A stretch of 64,000 nucleotides of DNA from Frigididesulfovibrio sp031551885 (GCA_031551885.1 JAVBMX010000027.1:18351-82350), one strand, 5' to 3'. Shown: positions 54,098 to 63,829, counted from the stretch's first letter. Notes: generated by a model not told the origin, from the letters alone. Translations and numbers: made by a program.

Positions 54098-54673
54098 ATG
54101 TCGGGAAAAGACATCGGCTACATCCGCGTTTCCACCCACGATCAAAACACCGCTCGACAACTGGACGGTGTGCATCTGGATAAAACCTTTGAAGAACATG
54201 CCTCCGGCAAGGATGCAGCAAGGCCCGCCCTGCAAGCCTGCCTTGAATACATCCGCGACGGCGACGTGCTGCACGTCCACTCAATAGACCGGCTGGCCCG
54301 CAATCTCTAGGATCTTCTTAGCATTGTCACCTCGCTGAAGGCGAAGGAGGCGACGGTAAAATTCCACAAAGAAAAGCTGGAGTTCGTAGGCAGCGCCGAC
54401 AGCGGGAAAAGCGATGCATTCCAAGAGCTTCAGCTACACATTATTGCCGCCGTTGCTCAGTTTGAACGGGCGCTAATCCTAGAACGGCAGCGGGAAGGTA
54501 TCGCCATCGCTAAGAAAACCGGGAAGTACCGAAACGTAGGCAGGAAGCCCGTCTTGTCTGACGAGCAGGTGGGCGAACTCCGCGTCAAACTACAAAACGG
54601 TGCAAAGGTTTCAGCGCTGGCAAGGGAATACCGCGTTAGCCGGCAGACAATTTACTCATGGGTGTCGATATAA
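54098..54673 (+). pseudogene. Serine recombinase (resolvase/invertase) with internal amber stop
   Basis: The frame encodes a 191-codon resolvase: MSGKDIGYIRVSTHDQNTAR with the catalytic Ser in RVST, then HVHSIDRLARNL. A TAG at codon 71 (54308-54310) interrupts it, and the frame continues normally with DLLSIVTSLKAKEATV, ERALILERQREGIAIAK and a C-terminal helix-turn-helix (LAREYRVSRQTIYSWV) to a TAA at 54671. A single point mutation would explain it. The ribosome site AAAGGAGG lies before the ATG. Probably part of the decayed mobile zone with the adjacent IS. Confidence 0.8.
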
Positions 54674-55539
54674 CCGCGCAGTTCATTAAATTTTAGCTTA
54701 ATAGCCCAAGACAACAACCATGTACTATAATGAAATAAACTGGAGGGGATTTCCGATTCCGCCTCATGAGGCCGCTGGTCGCGTGAATGCGCGCAGGGTG
54801 AATTGTTGCGGACGACCTCGAACGTCCTACGCCGCCTGCGCTGCCGGCTGGCGCAGCGGCTGCGTGTGGGTGAAACCCCTGTTGCGCAATCAACCCGACA
54901 GGAAGTCTTTGGAAACTTTAATTCTGTTCCCAATCACGGACTCGAACCCTCGGCATCGCTTTTTGACTCCTCCCCTGAACTGTGACACTTTGTGGGCCAC
55001 CAAGGGGCTTCAACTCTTTGGCTGGAAGAATGAATTCAGGATATTGGCTGCCCTTGGTCCCGAAGGTCGCGTTTCCCGCCCTCGCACCATTTTTGAGAAG
55101 GTTGCAGCCAACAGGTTGCAACCTTTCGCTTTTTTAGGCGTAAAGAGTTGCGGAATCCGGCGCAAAAGCGGTTCGGCGTAACCGCAGACTTGACGGCCGC
55201 GCGGGAAGCATCCGGAAAAAGGCGGGCCTGAAGATTCCGGCAAAACGGCTTTCGCCAATCTTTCGGGGGCGGGCTTGAATTACCCCCGACATTGGTTTAG
55301 CGTTCCTGTCGGTTTTTACCCACATTCAGATTTCATCATTGAGGCCGCCATGTACCGCAAAAAGCTTTGAAACCTTGCGTTGAGGGACCGGGTTTGTCCC
55401 TCGCGGCGAGATTGTTTCGTGCGGGCATGGCGCATCGGCCTTTATTCGCCGCTGTTTCCCTGAGCCACCTGTACGGAGCTGTCGTCGCCGCCACACATTT
55501 TTGCGATCGCACGGCACACATCCACACACAGGAGGTTTT
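54674..55539. other. Scarred intergenic region upstream of pst
   Basis: About 865 bases without a supported gene. It holds a 17-base match to the T arm of tRNA-Asp (minus strand, 54938-54954) and a terminator-like hairpin AAGGTTGCA / TGCAACCTT with TTTTTT (55098-55135). Reading frames on both strands lack coding character. The pst promoter must lie near its right end. Confidence 0.45.
55098..55135 (+). terminator. Rho-independent terminator
   Basis: Nine-base arms (55098-55106 and 55117-55125) are followed by TCGCTTTTTT. No intact gene lies just upstream on this strand, so it probably served a lost gene. Confidence 0.6.
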
Positions 55540-56376
55540 ATGAAACGCGTTCTTTCCATCTTTTCCCTGACAATCGTTCTTGCCTTCGCATTGGGAGCCG
55601 CCGCACAGGCGGCCGGTCTCGACGCTTTTTCCGGCCTGAAGGGAACCCTGGACATTGCGGGCGGCACCGCGCACATTCCGATAATGAAGGAAGCCGCCCA
55701 AAATATCATGCGGACCAATCCGGACATCCGCATTACCGTCGCGGGCGGCGGCTCCGGGGTGGGCGTCCAGAAGGTTGGCGAAGGGCTTGTGCAGATCGGC
55801 AACACCGGCCGGCCGCTCAAGGAAGGGGAAATCGAGAAGTACGGCCTTGTCTCCTGGCCGTTCGCCATTGACGGCGTCGCCGCAGTGGTCAACCCCGCCA
55901 ATACGGTCGGCGCCTTGAGCAAGGATCAGCTCAAAAAGATTTATTCCGGCGAAATCGCCAACTGGAAAGAGGTGGGCGGCGCGGATGCCGCCATTTCCCT
56001 GTATGCCCGCGAAGACGGCAGCGGTACGCGGGAGACCTTTGAGGAACAGGCTCTGGACAAGGGCCAGGCTTCGGAGAAAAGCAATGTCGTCAGTTCCAAC
56101 GGAGCCATGAAAACCGCCGTTGCCCAGGACAAGAACGCCATCGGCTATGTCGGCATCGGCCACCTTGGCGATTCGATCAAGGGCCTCGTCCTGGACGGCA
56201 TGACCCCCTCGCAGGAGAACGCCAAAAACGGCTCGTACACGATCACCCGCCTCCTCTACATGAACACCAAAGGACAACCGGAAGGCCTGGCCAAGGCGTT
56301 TATCGACTATCTCTACACCGCCGAGGGCGACGCGATTATCGCCAAGGCCGGGTATATTCCCACGGGCAGAAAGTAA
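55540..56376 (+). CDS. pstS: PstS, periplasmic phosphate-binding protein
   Basis: 278 residues. The signal peptide (MKRVLSIFSLTIVLAFALGA) ends at AQA about residue 24. Phosphate-binding signatures are VAGGGSGVGVQKV, VNPANTVGALSKDQLKKIYS and REDGSGTRETF. It has a strong ribosome site (GGAGG). First gene of pstSCAB, its stop overlapping pstC. Confidence 0.92.
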   Translation: MKRVLSIFSLTIVLAFALGAAAQAAGLDAFSGLKGTLDIAGGTAHIPIMKEAAQNIMRTNPDIRITVAGGGSGVGVQKVGEGLVQIGNTGRPLKEGEIEKYGLVSWPFAIDGVAAVVNPANTVGALSKDQLKKIYSGEIANWKEVGGADAAISLYAREDGSGTRETFEEQALDKGQASEKSNVVSSNGAMKTAVAQDKNAIGYVGIGHLGDSIKGLVLDGMTPSQENAKNGSYTITRLLYMNTKGQPEGLAKAFIDYLYTAEGDAIIAKAGYIPTGRK

Positions 56377-57257
56377 TGCTGTTTTCGGGCGTACTACGCG
56401 GGGAGGGCCGTGCCGCCCTCCCCGTTTTCCTGGCGACGGGCATCGCTCTGCTCGGCATCGCCTTTTTATTCGCCATGATCCTGATTTCCGCCGTTCCCGC
56501 GTTTCTGGACCAGGCGGGGGGCGGCGTGTTCACCTGGTCGTGGCGGCCGTACCAGGGTGAGTTCGGCATTCTGGCCATGCTGACCGGCTCCGTCATCCTC
56601 GCGGGTTCGGCGCTGCTTCTGGCCTGGCCTTTTTCCCTGGCCCTGTGCGCCTGGATCCTCACTTCCCCCCAAAGTCCGTTTCTGGGCGTGGTCCGCGGCT
56701 GTGTCAGCCTGATGACGGCCGTTCCCACCGTGGTTTACGGCTTCGCGGCCGTGTTCCTCATCACCCCCCTGGCGCGGGCCGGGCTGGGCGGCTCCGGGTT
56801 CTGCTGGCTCGCCGCCGCGTTGGTGCTGGCACTGCTCATCCTGCCCACCGTCGTGCTTGTCCTTGAGGCCGGGCTGGCCCCTCGGCTTGAGAGGCTGTGC
56901 CCCGGCGGTTTGGCCCTTGGGCTCAACCGTATGGAACTGCTGTGGTTTTTCGTTTTGCCGCGGTCCGGGAAAACTTTGCTCTCGGCGGCGCTTCTCGGCG
57001 CGGGGCGCGCGTTCGGCGACACCCTTCTTCCCCTTATGCTGGCGGGCAACGCCCCCCAGGTTCCTTCAGGGCTTGGGGACGGCCTGCGCACCCTGACCGC
57101 CCACATGGCCCTGGTTACGGCAAACGAGGTGGGCGGGGCGGCGTACAACTCGCTTTTCGCCGCCGGGGCCTTGCTTCTGGCGATCTCGGCCGCCGTGAGC
57201 CTGACCCTGCGCCGTCTGCCGGGCTCCGGGGCGGGGAGAAAGGATCGCGCCCGATGA
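56376..57257 (+). CDS. pstC: PstC, phosphate ABC transporter permease
   Basis: 293 residues with about six membrane helices. The cytoplasmic EAA-type loop (LGLNRMELLWFFVLPRSGKT) and GAGRAFGDTLLPLML are typical of PstC. The ATG overlaps the pstS stop (TAATG). Confidence 0.88.
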   Translation: MLFSGVLRGEGRAALPVFLATGIALLGIAFLFAMILISAVPAFLDQAGGGVFTWSWRPYQGEFGILAMLTGSVILAGSALLLAWPFSLALCAWILTSPQSPFLGVVRGCVSLMTAVPTVVYGFAAVFLITPLARAGLGGSGFCWLAAALVLALLILPTVVLVLEAGLAPRLERLCPGGLALGLNRMELLWFFVLPRSGKTLLSAALLGAGRAFGDTLLPLMLAGNAPQVPSGLGDGLRTLTAHMALVTANEVGGAAYNSLFAAGALLLAISAAVSLTLRRLPGSGAGRKDRAR

Positions 57258-58138
57258 AACGCCCTTTCCTATTTCGACTTCTCCGGATCGGTGCGCCCCT
57301 TGCGGCCATGCTCCTTATTTTTTGCATCGCTGGCCTTCTTGTTTTCTTGGGCATCAAGGGAATTCCCACGCTTGGAGCGGGACTGTTCTTCGGCGAAACG
57401 CCCGCCATGGCCGCCATTTTCGGCGGGAAGCCGGTATGGGACGGCCTTTGGCCCGCTTTCGCCGGCAGCCTTTGTCTGGTGGGTCTGACACTCTGCCTGT
57501 CGATTTTCCCCGGTATCGGCTGCGGCATCTTTTTGGCCGAGTATGCTTCACCAAAGATCAAATCTTTGGCCGGCGCGGCCATCGACATGCTGGCCGGAAC
57601 GCCTTCCATCGTCATGGGGCTGTTCGGCTTTACGCTCATTCTTTTTCTTCGGCGCACCGTTATGCCGGAAGCCAACACCTGCCTGCTGCTCGCGGCGGGG
57701 TGCCTTTCCCTGCTGGTGCTGCCGGTGCTGATTGTAAGCACCAGAGAGGCGCTTGAGGCCGTGCCCCAGGATTTAAAGCTGACGGCCGTATCCCTCGGTT
57801 TCACCAAGGCGCGGCGCATTCGCCACATCCAGCTCCCGGCGGCGGCGCCGGGAATCCGGAGCGGCATCATTCTCGCGTTGGGCCGCGCGGCTGAGGATAC
57901 GGCCGTAATCATGCTCACCGGAGTCGTCGCCAATGCTGGGCTGCCCGCCAGGTTGGGGGCGAAGTTCGAAGCCCTGCCGTTTTCCATCTTCTACATCACG
58001 GCCCAATATCAAACCCAGGAGGAGCTCATGCGTGCCTTCGGCGCGTCGCTGATTCTCCTGTTGCTGGCCGGAGGGCTGATTCTCCTGGCCCGGTTCCTGG
58101 AGGCCGGATACCGCCGCCGGTGGAGGAACGCGTCATGA
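57254..58138 (+). CDS. pstA: PstA, phosphate ABC transporter permease
   Basis: 294 residues with about six helices. Family motifs are CGIFLAEYASPK, MLAGTPSIVMGLFG, EAVPQDLKLTAVSLGFTKAR and LALGRAAEDTAVIMLTG. It overlaps pstC by ATGA and is followed by pstB with a further ATGA overlap. Confidence 0.88.
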   Translation: MKRPFLFRLLRIGAPLAAMLLIFCIAGLLVFLGIKGIPTLGAGLFFGETPAMAAIFGGKPVWDGLWPAFAGSLCLVGLTLCLSIFPGIGCGIFLAEYASPKIKSLAGAAIDMLAGTPSIVMGLFGFTLILFLRRTVMPEANTCLLLAAGCLSLLVLPVLIVSTREALEAVPQDLKLTAVSLGFTKARRIRHIQLPAAAPGIRSGIILALGRAAEDTAVIMLTGVVANAGLPARLGAKFEALPFSIFYITAQYQTQEELMRAFGASLILLLLAGGLILLARFLEAGYRRRWRNAS

Positions 58139-58899
58139 CCGCCGCGGTTTCCCTTGTGGACGTTTCCGTTTCTTTTTTTGATCATGCGGTGTTGCGCAAC
58201 ATCAGCGCCGTTTTTCCGGCCGGCCGGATCTCCGTGCTGGTGGGCCGCTCGGGTTCGGGAAAAACAACACTCCTGCGCACCGTCAACCGCCTGAATGAAG
58301 AAAGCCCCGGCTGCGTGACGTCCGGAAAGGTCTTTGTGGATTTCGGCCGAGGACCGCTCGACATCTATGCCCAAGATATCACGAAGGCGGGCCGGGGCCT
58401 CTCCCTTCCGGAACTGCGCCTGCGCGCCGGCATGCTGTTCCAGACGCCGAACTGTTTCCCGGTCGGCGTGTACCGCAACATCGCCATGCCCCTGGCCTTG
58501 GCGGCCGGTGTGCCGGCCGGAGAGATACCGGACAGGGTTCGGGCGTCGTTGCAGTCTGTGGGGCTGTGGGCCGAGTTGAAGGACAGGCTGGACACCCCGG
58601 CCGAGCGTCTTTCCGGCGGACAGCAGCAGCGCCTGTGCCTTGCGCGCCTGTTGGCGCTGCAACCTTCCGTTCTCCTGCTGGACGAGCCGACCGCGTCGCT
58701 GGATGTTCATGCGGCCAGGGAAATTGAGGAGCTTTTGCGGGAGCTCGCCTCGAAATATACCGTGATCATGGTTTCCCACGAATTGCGCCAGGCCCGGCGC
58801 ATGGCCGACCAGGTGCTGGTATGCGACGGCGGAAAGATAACCGGCGTTTTTACCGACCGATCGCAAATTGACGAAGACCTGCTGGCCGAGCTTCTGTAA
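58135..58899 (+). CDS. pstB: PstB, phosphate ABC transporter ATPase
   Basis: 254 residues. Walker A VGRSGSGKTTLLRTVNRLNE (the NRLN is PstB-like), Q-loop MLFQTPNCFPVGVYRNIA, signature LSGGQQQRLCLARLLAL, Walker B VLLLDEPTASLD and H-loop VSHELRQARRMAD. It powers the PstCA channel. No phoU or phoBR follows, so phosphate signalling must be encoded elsewhere. Confidence 0.9.
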   Translation: MTAAVSLVDVSVSFFDHAVLRNISAVFPAGRISVLVGRSGSGKTTLLRTVNRLNEESPGCVTSGKVFVDFGRGPLDIYAQDITKAGRGLSLPELRLRAGMLFQTPNCFPVGVYRNIAMPLALAAGVPAGEIPDRVRASLQSVGLWAELKDRLDTPAERLSGGQQQRLCLARLLALQPSVLLLDEPTASLDVHAAREIEELLRELASKYTVIMVSHELRQARRMADQVLVCDGGKITGVFTDRSQIDEDLLAELL

Positions 58900-59395
58900 T
58901 CGCTGTGGGCTGAGGTTTTCAAGAGCACCCGCCATACGTTGACGGGTATGCCGGCGGCCGGCGTTTCCATGAGGGCCGGGCTCCGCGACAAGACGGCGCG
59001 CAGGCTGGACAGACCATGATTTTTGTGACAAAGGCAAGTTCGTAACCCGCACCGATCTGTAACCATGCATTGACAGAGAACAGATGGAAGCCGAACGCCT
59101 TCACCGGCGCGCTTCGCGGTTGCTGTTTATGGTGGGGCAATGAGTGCCCCAATTCCTCCAGGTTGGAGGATTCCATATCCGGCAGAACGCGAACGCGTTA
59201 CCTCACGCCTCTCTTCCCGGCCTGAAACGGCCGGGTCTCTTCTCTCGCCCGTAAACCCCGACCGCCGCACAGCCGGCGGCGATACCTATTTCTTCACGCC
59301 TTTCCGAGCCGGAACCGCCGTTATGGCGATTCCGGCTTTATCGAATTTTATCCGCAACCAGCAATCAATGCCATACCCCACAAGGAGAACATAAG
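58900..59395. promoter_or_regulatory. Spacer between pst and the binding protein/methyltransferase cluster
   Basis: About 500 bases. It contains hairpins GGGGCAATGAGTGCCCC and CCTCCAGGTTGGAGG near 59134-59168 and a terminator-like CCCGGCC / GGCCGGG hairpin (59216-59235) followed by TCTCTTCTCT. The arrangement could be a structured leader for the downstream genes, but I recognise no riboswitch class. Confidence 0.35.
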
Positions 59396-60451
59396 GTGAG
59401 AAAAGCAGTGACGACACTGGCTGGCTTGGCCTTGAGCGTATTTATCGGCATGGCCGGATTCGCGGACGCGGCCGAGACAACGGACGGCAAAATCAAGATC
59501 AGACTGGCCGCCCAGGCCACCTCCGGCCAAGTCTTTCAATATCTGGCCAAAGAGAAAGGCTATCTCGACGACGAAGGCATTGAGGTCGAGATGGTCTACA
59601 TCAACAACGGCACGGATTCTTTTTCCGCGCTCAGTTCGGGCAAGGTGGACGTCATTTCCACCTACGGCACGGGCGGTCCGCTCATCCACATCGCCAACGG
59701 GCAGAGGTTCACCATTTTCGGCGGCTATATGATCATCGGGGCGACCCCGGTCTTCGCCATGCCGGGAACGGAATACAAGGGCGTGGAATCGTTCAGGAAC
59801 AAAAAAATCGCCATCATGCGCGGCGGAACGCCCGACATCGTCCTCAAGGGCATCCTCCACGACGCCGGTTTTGACCTCACGAAAGACGTCACCTTCGTCG
59901 AAATCAAGAGAAACCAGGATGTCATGGAAGCCGTGCGCAGCGGGCAATGCGACTTTGGCGCGGTATCCACCGGCTTTGAGTTGCAGATCAAAGAGTCGGG
60001 CATGAACATCGTCATGTGGCCGGACGAACTGTGGCCCAACCACTCCTGCTGTCGGATGCTGTCCAGAACGGACTGGATGGCCGCCAACCCCGAGACCTTA
60101 AAAAAACTTTTCCGCGCTTACCTGCGCGCTGAGCGCGACATGCGCAGGCCGGAAGAAATGGACCGAGTGGTGCGGCTGACCATGAAAGAGCTGGATATGT
60201 CCGAAGCCCTGGTCAGAAGCTTCGTCCAAAGCCCGCACATGGTTTATGAGACCGACCCCTACAAGAACAGCGTCATCACCATGTGGAACAAGATGCAGGC
60301 CTTCGGCTACATCAAGGATCCGGCCATCGACATCAAGGATCACCTGAACACCGCCATCTACAAGTCCGCCCTGGATTCGCTGCTGGCGGAACATCCCGAC
60401 GATCCCTTTTTCAAGGACAAACTGGCGATGTTCAACAAGTTCAATCTGTAG
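59396..60451 (+). CDS. NMT1/SsuA-like periplasmic binding protein 1
   Basis: 351 residues from a GTG start with AAGGAG upstream. The signal peptide ends at ADA about residue 25. It is a two-domain binding protein of the NMT1/SsuA/TauA-type (KIRLAAQATSGQVFQYLAK, GKVDVISTYGTGG, KKIAIMRGGTPDIVLKG). Close paralogue of the gene at 61663. No permease or ATPase of an ABC importer is present in the window. The pocket may hold a sulfonate, amine or similar small molecule; the pairing with methyltransferases suggests a methylated substrate. Confidence 0.82.
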   Translation: MRKAVTTLAGLALSVFIGMAGFADAAETTDGKIKIRLAAQATSGQVFQYLAKEKGYLDDEGIEVEMVYINNGTDSFSALSSGKVDVISTYGTGGPLIHIANGQRFTIFGGYMIIGATPVFAMPGTEYKGVESFRNKKIAIMRGGTPDIVLKGILHDAGFDLTKDVTFVEIKRNQDVMEAVRSGQCDFGAVSTGFELQIKESGMNIVMWPDELWPNHSCCRMLSRTDWMAANPETLKKLFRAYLRAERDMRRPEEMDRVVRLTMKELDMSEALVRSFVQSPHMVYETDPYKNSVITMWNKMQAFGYIKDPAIDIKDHLNTAIYKSALDSLLAEHPDDPFFKDKLAMFNKFNL

Positions 60452-60487
60452 CACGGCCGAAGCAAACCATCTCAACGAGAGAACGCC

Positions 60488-61582
60488 ATGAAGGAAATGA
60501 CCCCCTTGGAACGGGCCGCCGCCGGCGCGCAGGGGCTGCGGGCGGACAGGCTTCCCTGCAATCCCAACGTGGCCAACGGCGCGGCCAGGGTTTACGGCTG
60601 CAAGATATCCCAATTCAACACCGAGCCTGAAACGCTGGCCGCGGCCCAGGTGGCCACCTACCGGCGTTTCGGGCACGACAGCGTGCGGATCTTCACCGAT
60701 CTGTTCGCCTGGGCCGAAGCCATGGGCTCCAAGGTGACGAACCCCGTGGATCATACCGTGGATCTGGCCGGGCCGGCTGTGACCGGCGTTGCCGGGATAG
60801 ACCACCTTAGGCCCGCCGATCCCCGCAAGGCCGGCCGGCTGCCCGTTCATCTCAAGGCCATGGAATATCTGGTGGACGCCATAGGAGACGAGGTGGGCTG
60901 CTCGGCGGGCATTGTCGGCCCCTTCACCAACGCCTTTTTTCTTTTCGGCGTGGATGAATCCTTCAGGCTGATGCGGAAAAATCCCCAGGCGTTTCACAAA
61001 CTGTGCCGCATTTCGCTGGAGACCTGCCTGGCCTATGCCGAGGAAGCGCTTGCGCGGGGACTTGCCCCGACCATTTCCGAGCCCCTGTCCTCCTGCACGG
61101 TGGTCAGCCCGGCCGCGTTCAGGGAGTTCTCCCTGCCCTACCTCAAGGAATTGGTGGATTTCATCAAGAGCGCGGGAAAAATGCCGGTCATCCATATCTG
61201 CGGGGAAACAAAGTTCATCTGGGACGACATCGCGGATCTGGGCGTCGGCGGTTTCAGCGTGGACAACGTAGTGGATCTGAAAAAGTGCAGCCAGACCATC
61301 GGGCACAAGACAAAGATTCTCGGGCACGTCGACCCGGCAGGCGTCATGTACGCCGGCACGCCCAACGACGTTCGGCGCAAGACCCTGGAATGCATTCTCG
61401 ACGCGCATGATTCCCCCAAGGGCTACGTGGTCATGTCCGGCTGCAGCCTGCCCGTGGAAACGCCTCTGGAAAACATCGACGCCATGATGAACGCGGTGCG
61501 TGAGGTGGGGTATCCGGTGGATCCCGCCACAGTGCGGGACATGCTGGATCGGACCGTCGCCGGGGACAAGGGCAGCGCCTGA
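60488..61582 (+). CDS. UroD/MtaA-family methyltransferase 1
   Basis: 364 residues. It belongs to the uroporphyrinogen decarboxylase superfamily, closer to methylcobamide methyltransferases (MtaA/MtbA) than to HemE. The zinc-ligand pattern HxC...C is present (VIHICGETKF and VMSGCSLPVE). It begins MTPLERAAAG after MKE, like MtaA. It would move a methyl group between a corrinoid protein and a thiol. A corrinoid protein is not encoded in the window. Confidence 0.82.
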   Translation: MKEMTPLERAAAGAQGLRADRLPCNPNVANGAARVYGCKISQFNTEPETLAAAQVATYRRFGHDSVRIFTDLFAWAEAMGSKVTNPVDHTVDLAGPAVTGVAGIDHLRPADPRKAGRLPVHLKAMEYLVDAIGDEVGCSAGIVGPFTNAFFLFGVDESFRLMRKNPQAFHKLCRISLETCLAYAEEALARGLAPTISEPLSSCTVVSPAAFREFSLPYLKELVDFIKSAGKMPVIHICGETKFIWDDIADLGVGGFSVDNVVDLKKCSQTIGHKTKILGHVDPAGVMYAGTPNDVRRKTLECILDAHDSPKGYVVMSGCSLPVETPLENIDAMMNAVREVGYPVDPATVRDMLDRTVAGDKGSA

Positions 61583-61662
61583 GGAATACGGGCTTGGAGT
61601 CTGCATGTCCGTCCTTGTGCGCGGCAGGCAGAAGCTACTTACACAGTTTAAAGGAGTATCTT

Positions 61663-62727
61663 GTGAGGAAATCGGTTCTGGCTCTCGCCGTTCTGGCTCT
61701 CGCCGTTCTGGCGATGAGCGCGTTTTTCGGTTCGTCCTGGCTTTGCGGTATGGCGCAGGCCGCTGAAAAAGCCAAAATCCGGTTGGCGGCGCAGGCAACT
61801 TCCGGGCAGGTTTTCCAGTTTCTGGCCAAGGACAAGGGCTATCTTGCGGACGAAGGCATTGAAGTGGACATGGTCTACATCAACAATACCACCGACGCGT
61901 TCTCCGCCCTTGGCGCGGGAAAGGTTGACGTGGTTTCCACATACGGCACCTCCGGCATCCTCATGCAGATCAACAACGGTCAGAATTTTTCCGTGTTCGG
62001 CGGCTACATGATCATAGGCGCGATGCCCATTTTCACCAAAGACGCGCCGTATACCGGGCTTGAGTCGTTCAGGGGCAAAAAAATCGCGGTCATGCGCAAC
62101 GGCACGGCGGAAATAGTCCTTCGCGGCGCGTTGTATGACGCCGGGTTTGACCTTGAGAAGGACGTGACCTTTGTAGACATCAAAAGAACCACGGACATCC
62201 TGGAAGCCGTCCGAAGCGGCGCCTGTGATTTTGGCGCGCTGCCCACCGGTTTTGAACTACAGCTTGCGGACACCGGCATGAAGATCGTCACCTGGACGGA
62301 CGAGCTGTGGGCCAACCATTCCTGCTGCCGCATGGCCTCCAATGCGGAGTGGATGGAGAGGAATCCGGCCTTGGTCAAAGGTCTGCTGCGCGCCTACCTC
62401 CGGGCCGAGCGCGACATGCAGCAACAAGCGGGAGTGGATCAAGCCGTTCACCTGACCATGAAAGAACTGGACATGTCCGAAAAGCTGGTGCGCAGCTTCG
62501 TGGAAAGCCCACATATGAAGTATGACGCTGACCCCTACAAGAACAGCGTGCTCAAAATGTGGAAGAAAATGCAGCAGATCGGCAGAATCGACAAGGTCAA
62601 TGTGAATATGGCCGACCATATAAATACCGCCATCTACAAGGAAGCCCTGGATTCGCTTCTGGCCGAGCATCCGGCAGATCCTTTCTATCTAAAGAAGCTT
62701 GAGATGTTTAAGGAATTCAATTTGTAG
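61663..62727 (+). CDS. NMT1/SsuA-like periplasmic binding protein 2
   Basis: 354 residues from a GTG at 61663 with AAAGGAG upstream. The signal peptide contains a short tandem repeat (LALAVLALAV). The mature protein is a close paralogue of the 59396 product (shared AQATSGQVFQ, FGGYMIIGA, NHSCCRM), so the pair arose by duplication. Differences lie mostly on helices away from the presumed pocket, but several pocket-side residues also vary. Confidence 0.82.
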   Translation: MRKSVLALAVLALAVLAMSAFFGSSWLCGMAQAAEKAKIRLAAQATSGQVFQFLAKDKGYLADEGIEVDMVYINNTTDAFSALGAGKVDVVSTYGTSGILMQINNGQNFSVFGGYMIIGAMPIFTKDAPYTGLESFRGKKIAVMRNGTAEIVLRGALYDAGFDLEKDVTFVDIKRTTDILEAVRSGACDFGALPTGFELQLADTGMKIVTWTDELWANHSCCRMASNAEWMERNPALVKGLLRAYLRAERDMQQQAGVDQAVHLTMKELDMSEKLVRSFVESPHMKYDADPYKNSVLKMWKKMQQIGRIDKVNVNMADHINTAIYKEALDSLLAEHPADPFYLKKLEMFKEFNL

Positions 62728-62770
62728 GGCCTCTGCGGAAGCCGACAGCCAACATATGTATGGAAAAACG

Positions 62771-63829
62771 ATGCATATCCCCACAGACAGCATGACCCCG
62801 AAAGAACGCATGGCGGCCTTTGCCAGCGGCAAGCCGGTTGATCGCGTGCCGTGCCTGCCGATTATCGGGCAAACCGGCGCCCACCTTTTCGGGTGCACCT
62901 CGAAGGACTTCAACCTTCAGCCCAAGGTGATGGCCCGCGTGCTGGGCGGTATTTTTGAAGCCGTCCACCCCGACAACCTCAATGTGGGCGTCGGCCTGCA
63001 AGGGTTGCCCGATGCCCTCGGCTGCACCTTGAGCTTTCCGGATGCCGGGGCTCCGGTCATTACCGCGCCGGGGTTCACGGAGTATGCCGAGGTTGCCGAC
63101 ATGTCCCCGGCGGATCCGGAAAAAGACGGGCGTCTGCCGGGCTGTCTGGAAGTGCTGGAAGCCATGCGGCAAAAGTACGGCGATGAGGTCTTCGTGAGTG
63201 CATCGATCGGCGGCCCGTTCACTTCCGCCGCCCTTTTCACGGGAACTGAGCGGTTTCTCAAGGACATGGTCCGCCGGCCGGAAGATGCGCACTCCGTGCT
63301 GGAGCTGATGCTGCAAAGCCTGAAAAACACGGCGGACGCGGTGTTCTCGCGCGGCGGTTCTCTCAGCGTCTCGGAACCGATCGCATCCAATACCATCATC
63401 AGCCGCGCGCGCTTCCAAACCTTTGCCCAGCCGTATCTGAAGCGGCTCACCGACTATGTGCGCGAGAAATACAAAAGAACCCTGTCCATCCACATTTGCG
63501 GCAGAACAAAGCTCATTTGGGGCGACATCGCGGATGCCGGGTTCACGTCTTTCAGCGTCGATAATGTGGAGCGAATCTCCGAGGTGGCGGCGGCCATCGG
63601 CGACAGGGTCGCCGTCATAGGCAATGTCCCGCCCGTGGATGTGCTGCTCAAAGGAACGGTGGAAGACGTGTTCGCCGCCTCCCGACAGTGCATCGCGGAA
63701 GGCAAAGGAAGCCCCAAAGGCTATGCCCTCGGCTCCGGCTGCGAAATCCCCCCGGGCGTGCCGCTGGAAAACCTCAAAGCGCTTGTTGATGCCGCCAGGC
63801 TTTACGGAGCGAACCAAGATTTCGCTTAG
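62771..63829 (+). CDS. UroD/MtaA-family methyltransferase 2
   Basis: 352 residues from the ATG at 62771; ATGs at 62756 and 62792 are also possible and no ribosome site decides clearly. MTPKERMAAFASGKPVDRVP opens the family domain. Zinc ligands lie in SIHICGRTKLIWGDI and ALGSGCEIPPG. It is more divergent from methyltransferase 1 than the two binding proteins are from each other, so the two methyltransferases may have different partners. Confidence 0.82.
   Translation: MHIPTDSMTPKERMAAFASGKPVDRVPCLPIIGQTGAHLFGCTSKDFNLQPKVMARVLGGIFEAVHPDNLNVGVGLQGLPDALGCTLSFPDAGAPVITAPGFTEYAEVADMSPADPEKDGRLPGCLEVLEAMRQKYGDEVFVSASIGGPFTSAALFTGTERFLKDMVRRPEDAHSVLELMLQSLKNTADAVFSRGGSLSVSEPIASNTIISRARFQTFAQPYLKRLTDYVREKYKRTLSIHICGRTKLIWGDIADAGFTSFSVDNVERISEVAAAIGDRVAVIGNVPPVDVLLKGTVEDVFAASRQCIAEGKGSPKGYALGSGCEIPPGVPLENLKALVDAARLYGANQDFA

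Noticed and set aside
54098..54673. Pyrrolysine read-through at the internal TAG of the recombinase
   Set aside because: Recombinases are not known Pyl proteins, and other genes in this window end in TAG. A nonsense mutation is simpler.
60488..61582. HemE, uroporphyrinogen decarboxylase for haem synthesis
   Set aside because: The HxC...C zinc motif, MtaA-like start and duplication with binding proteins favour the methyltransferase branch.
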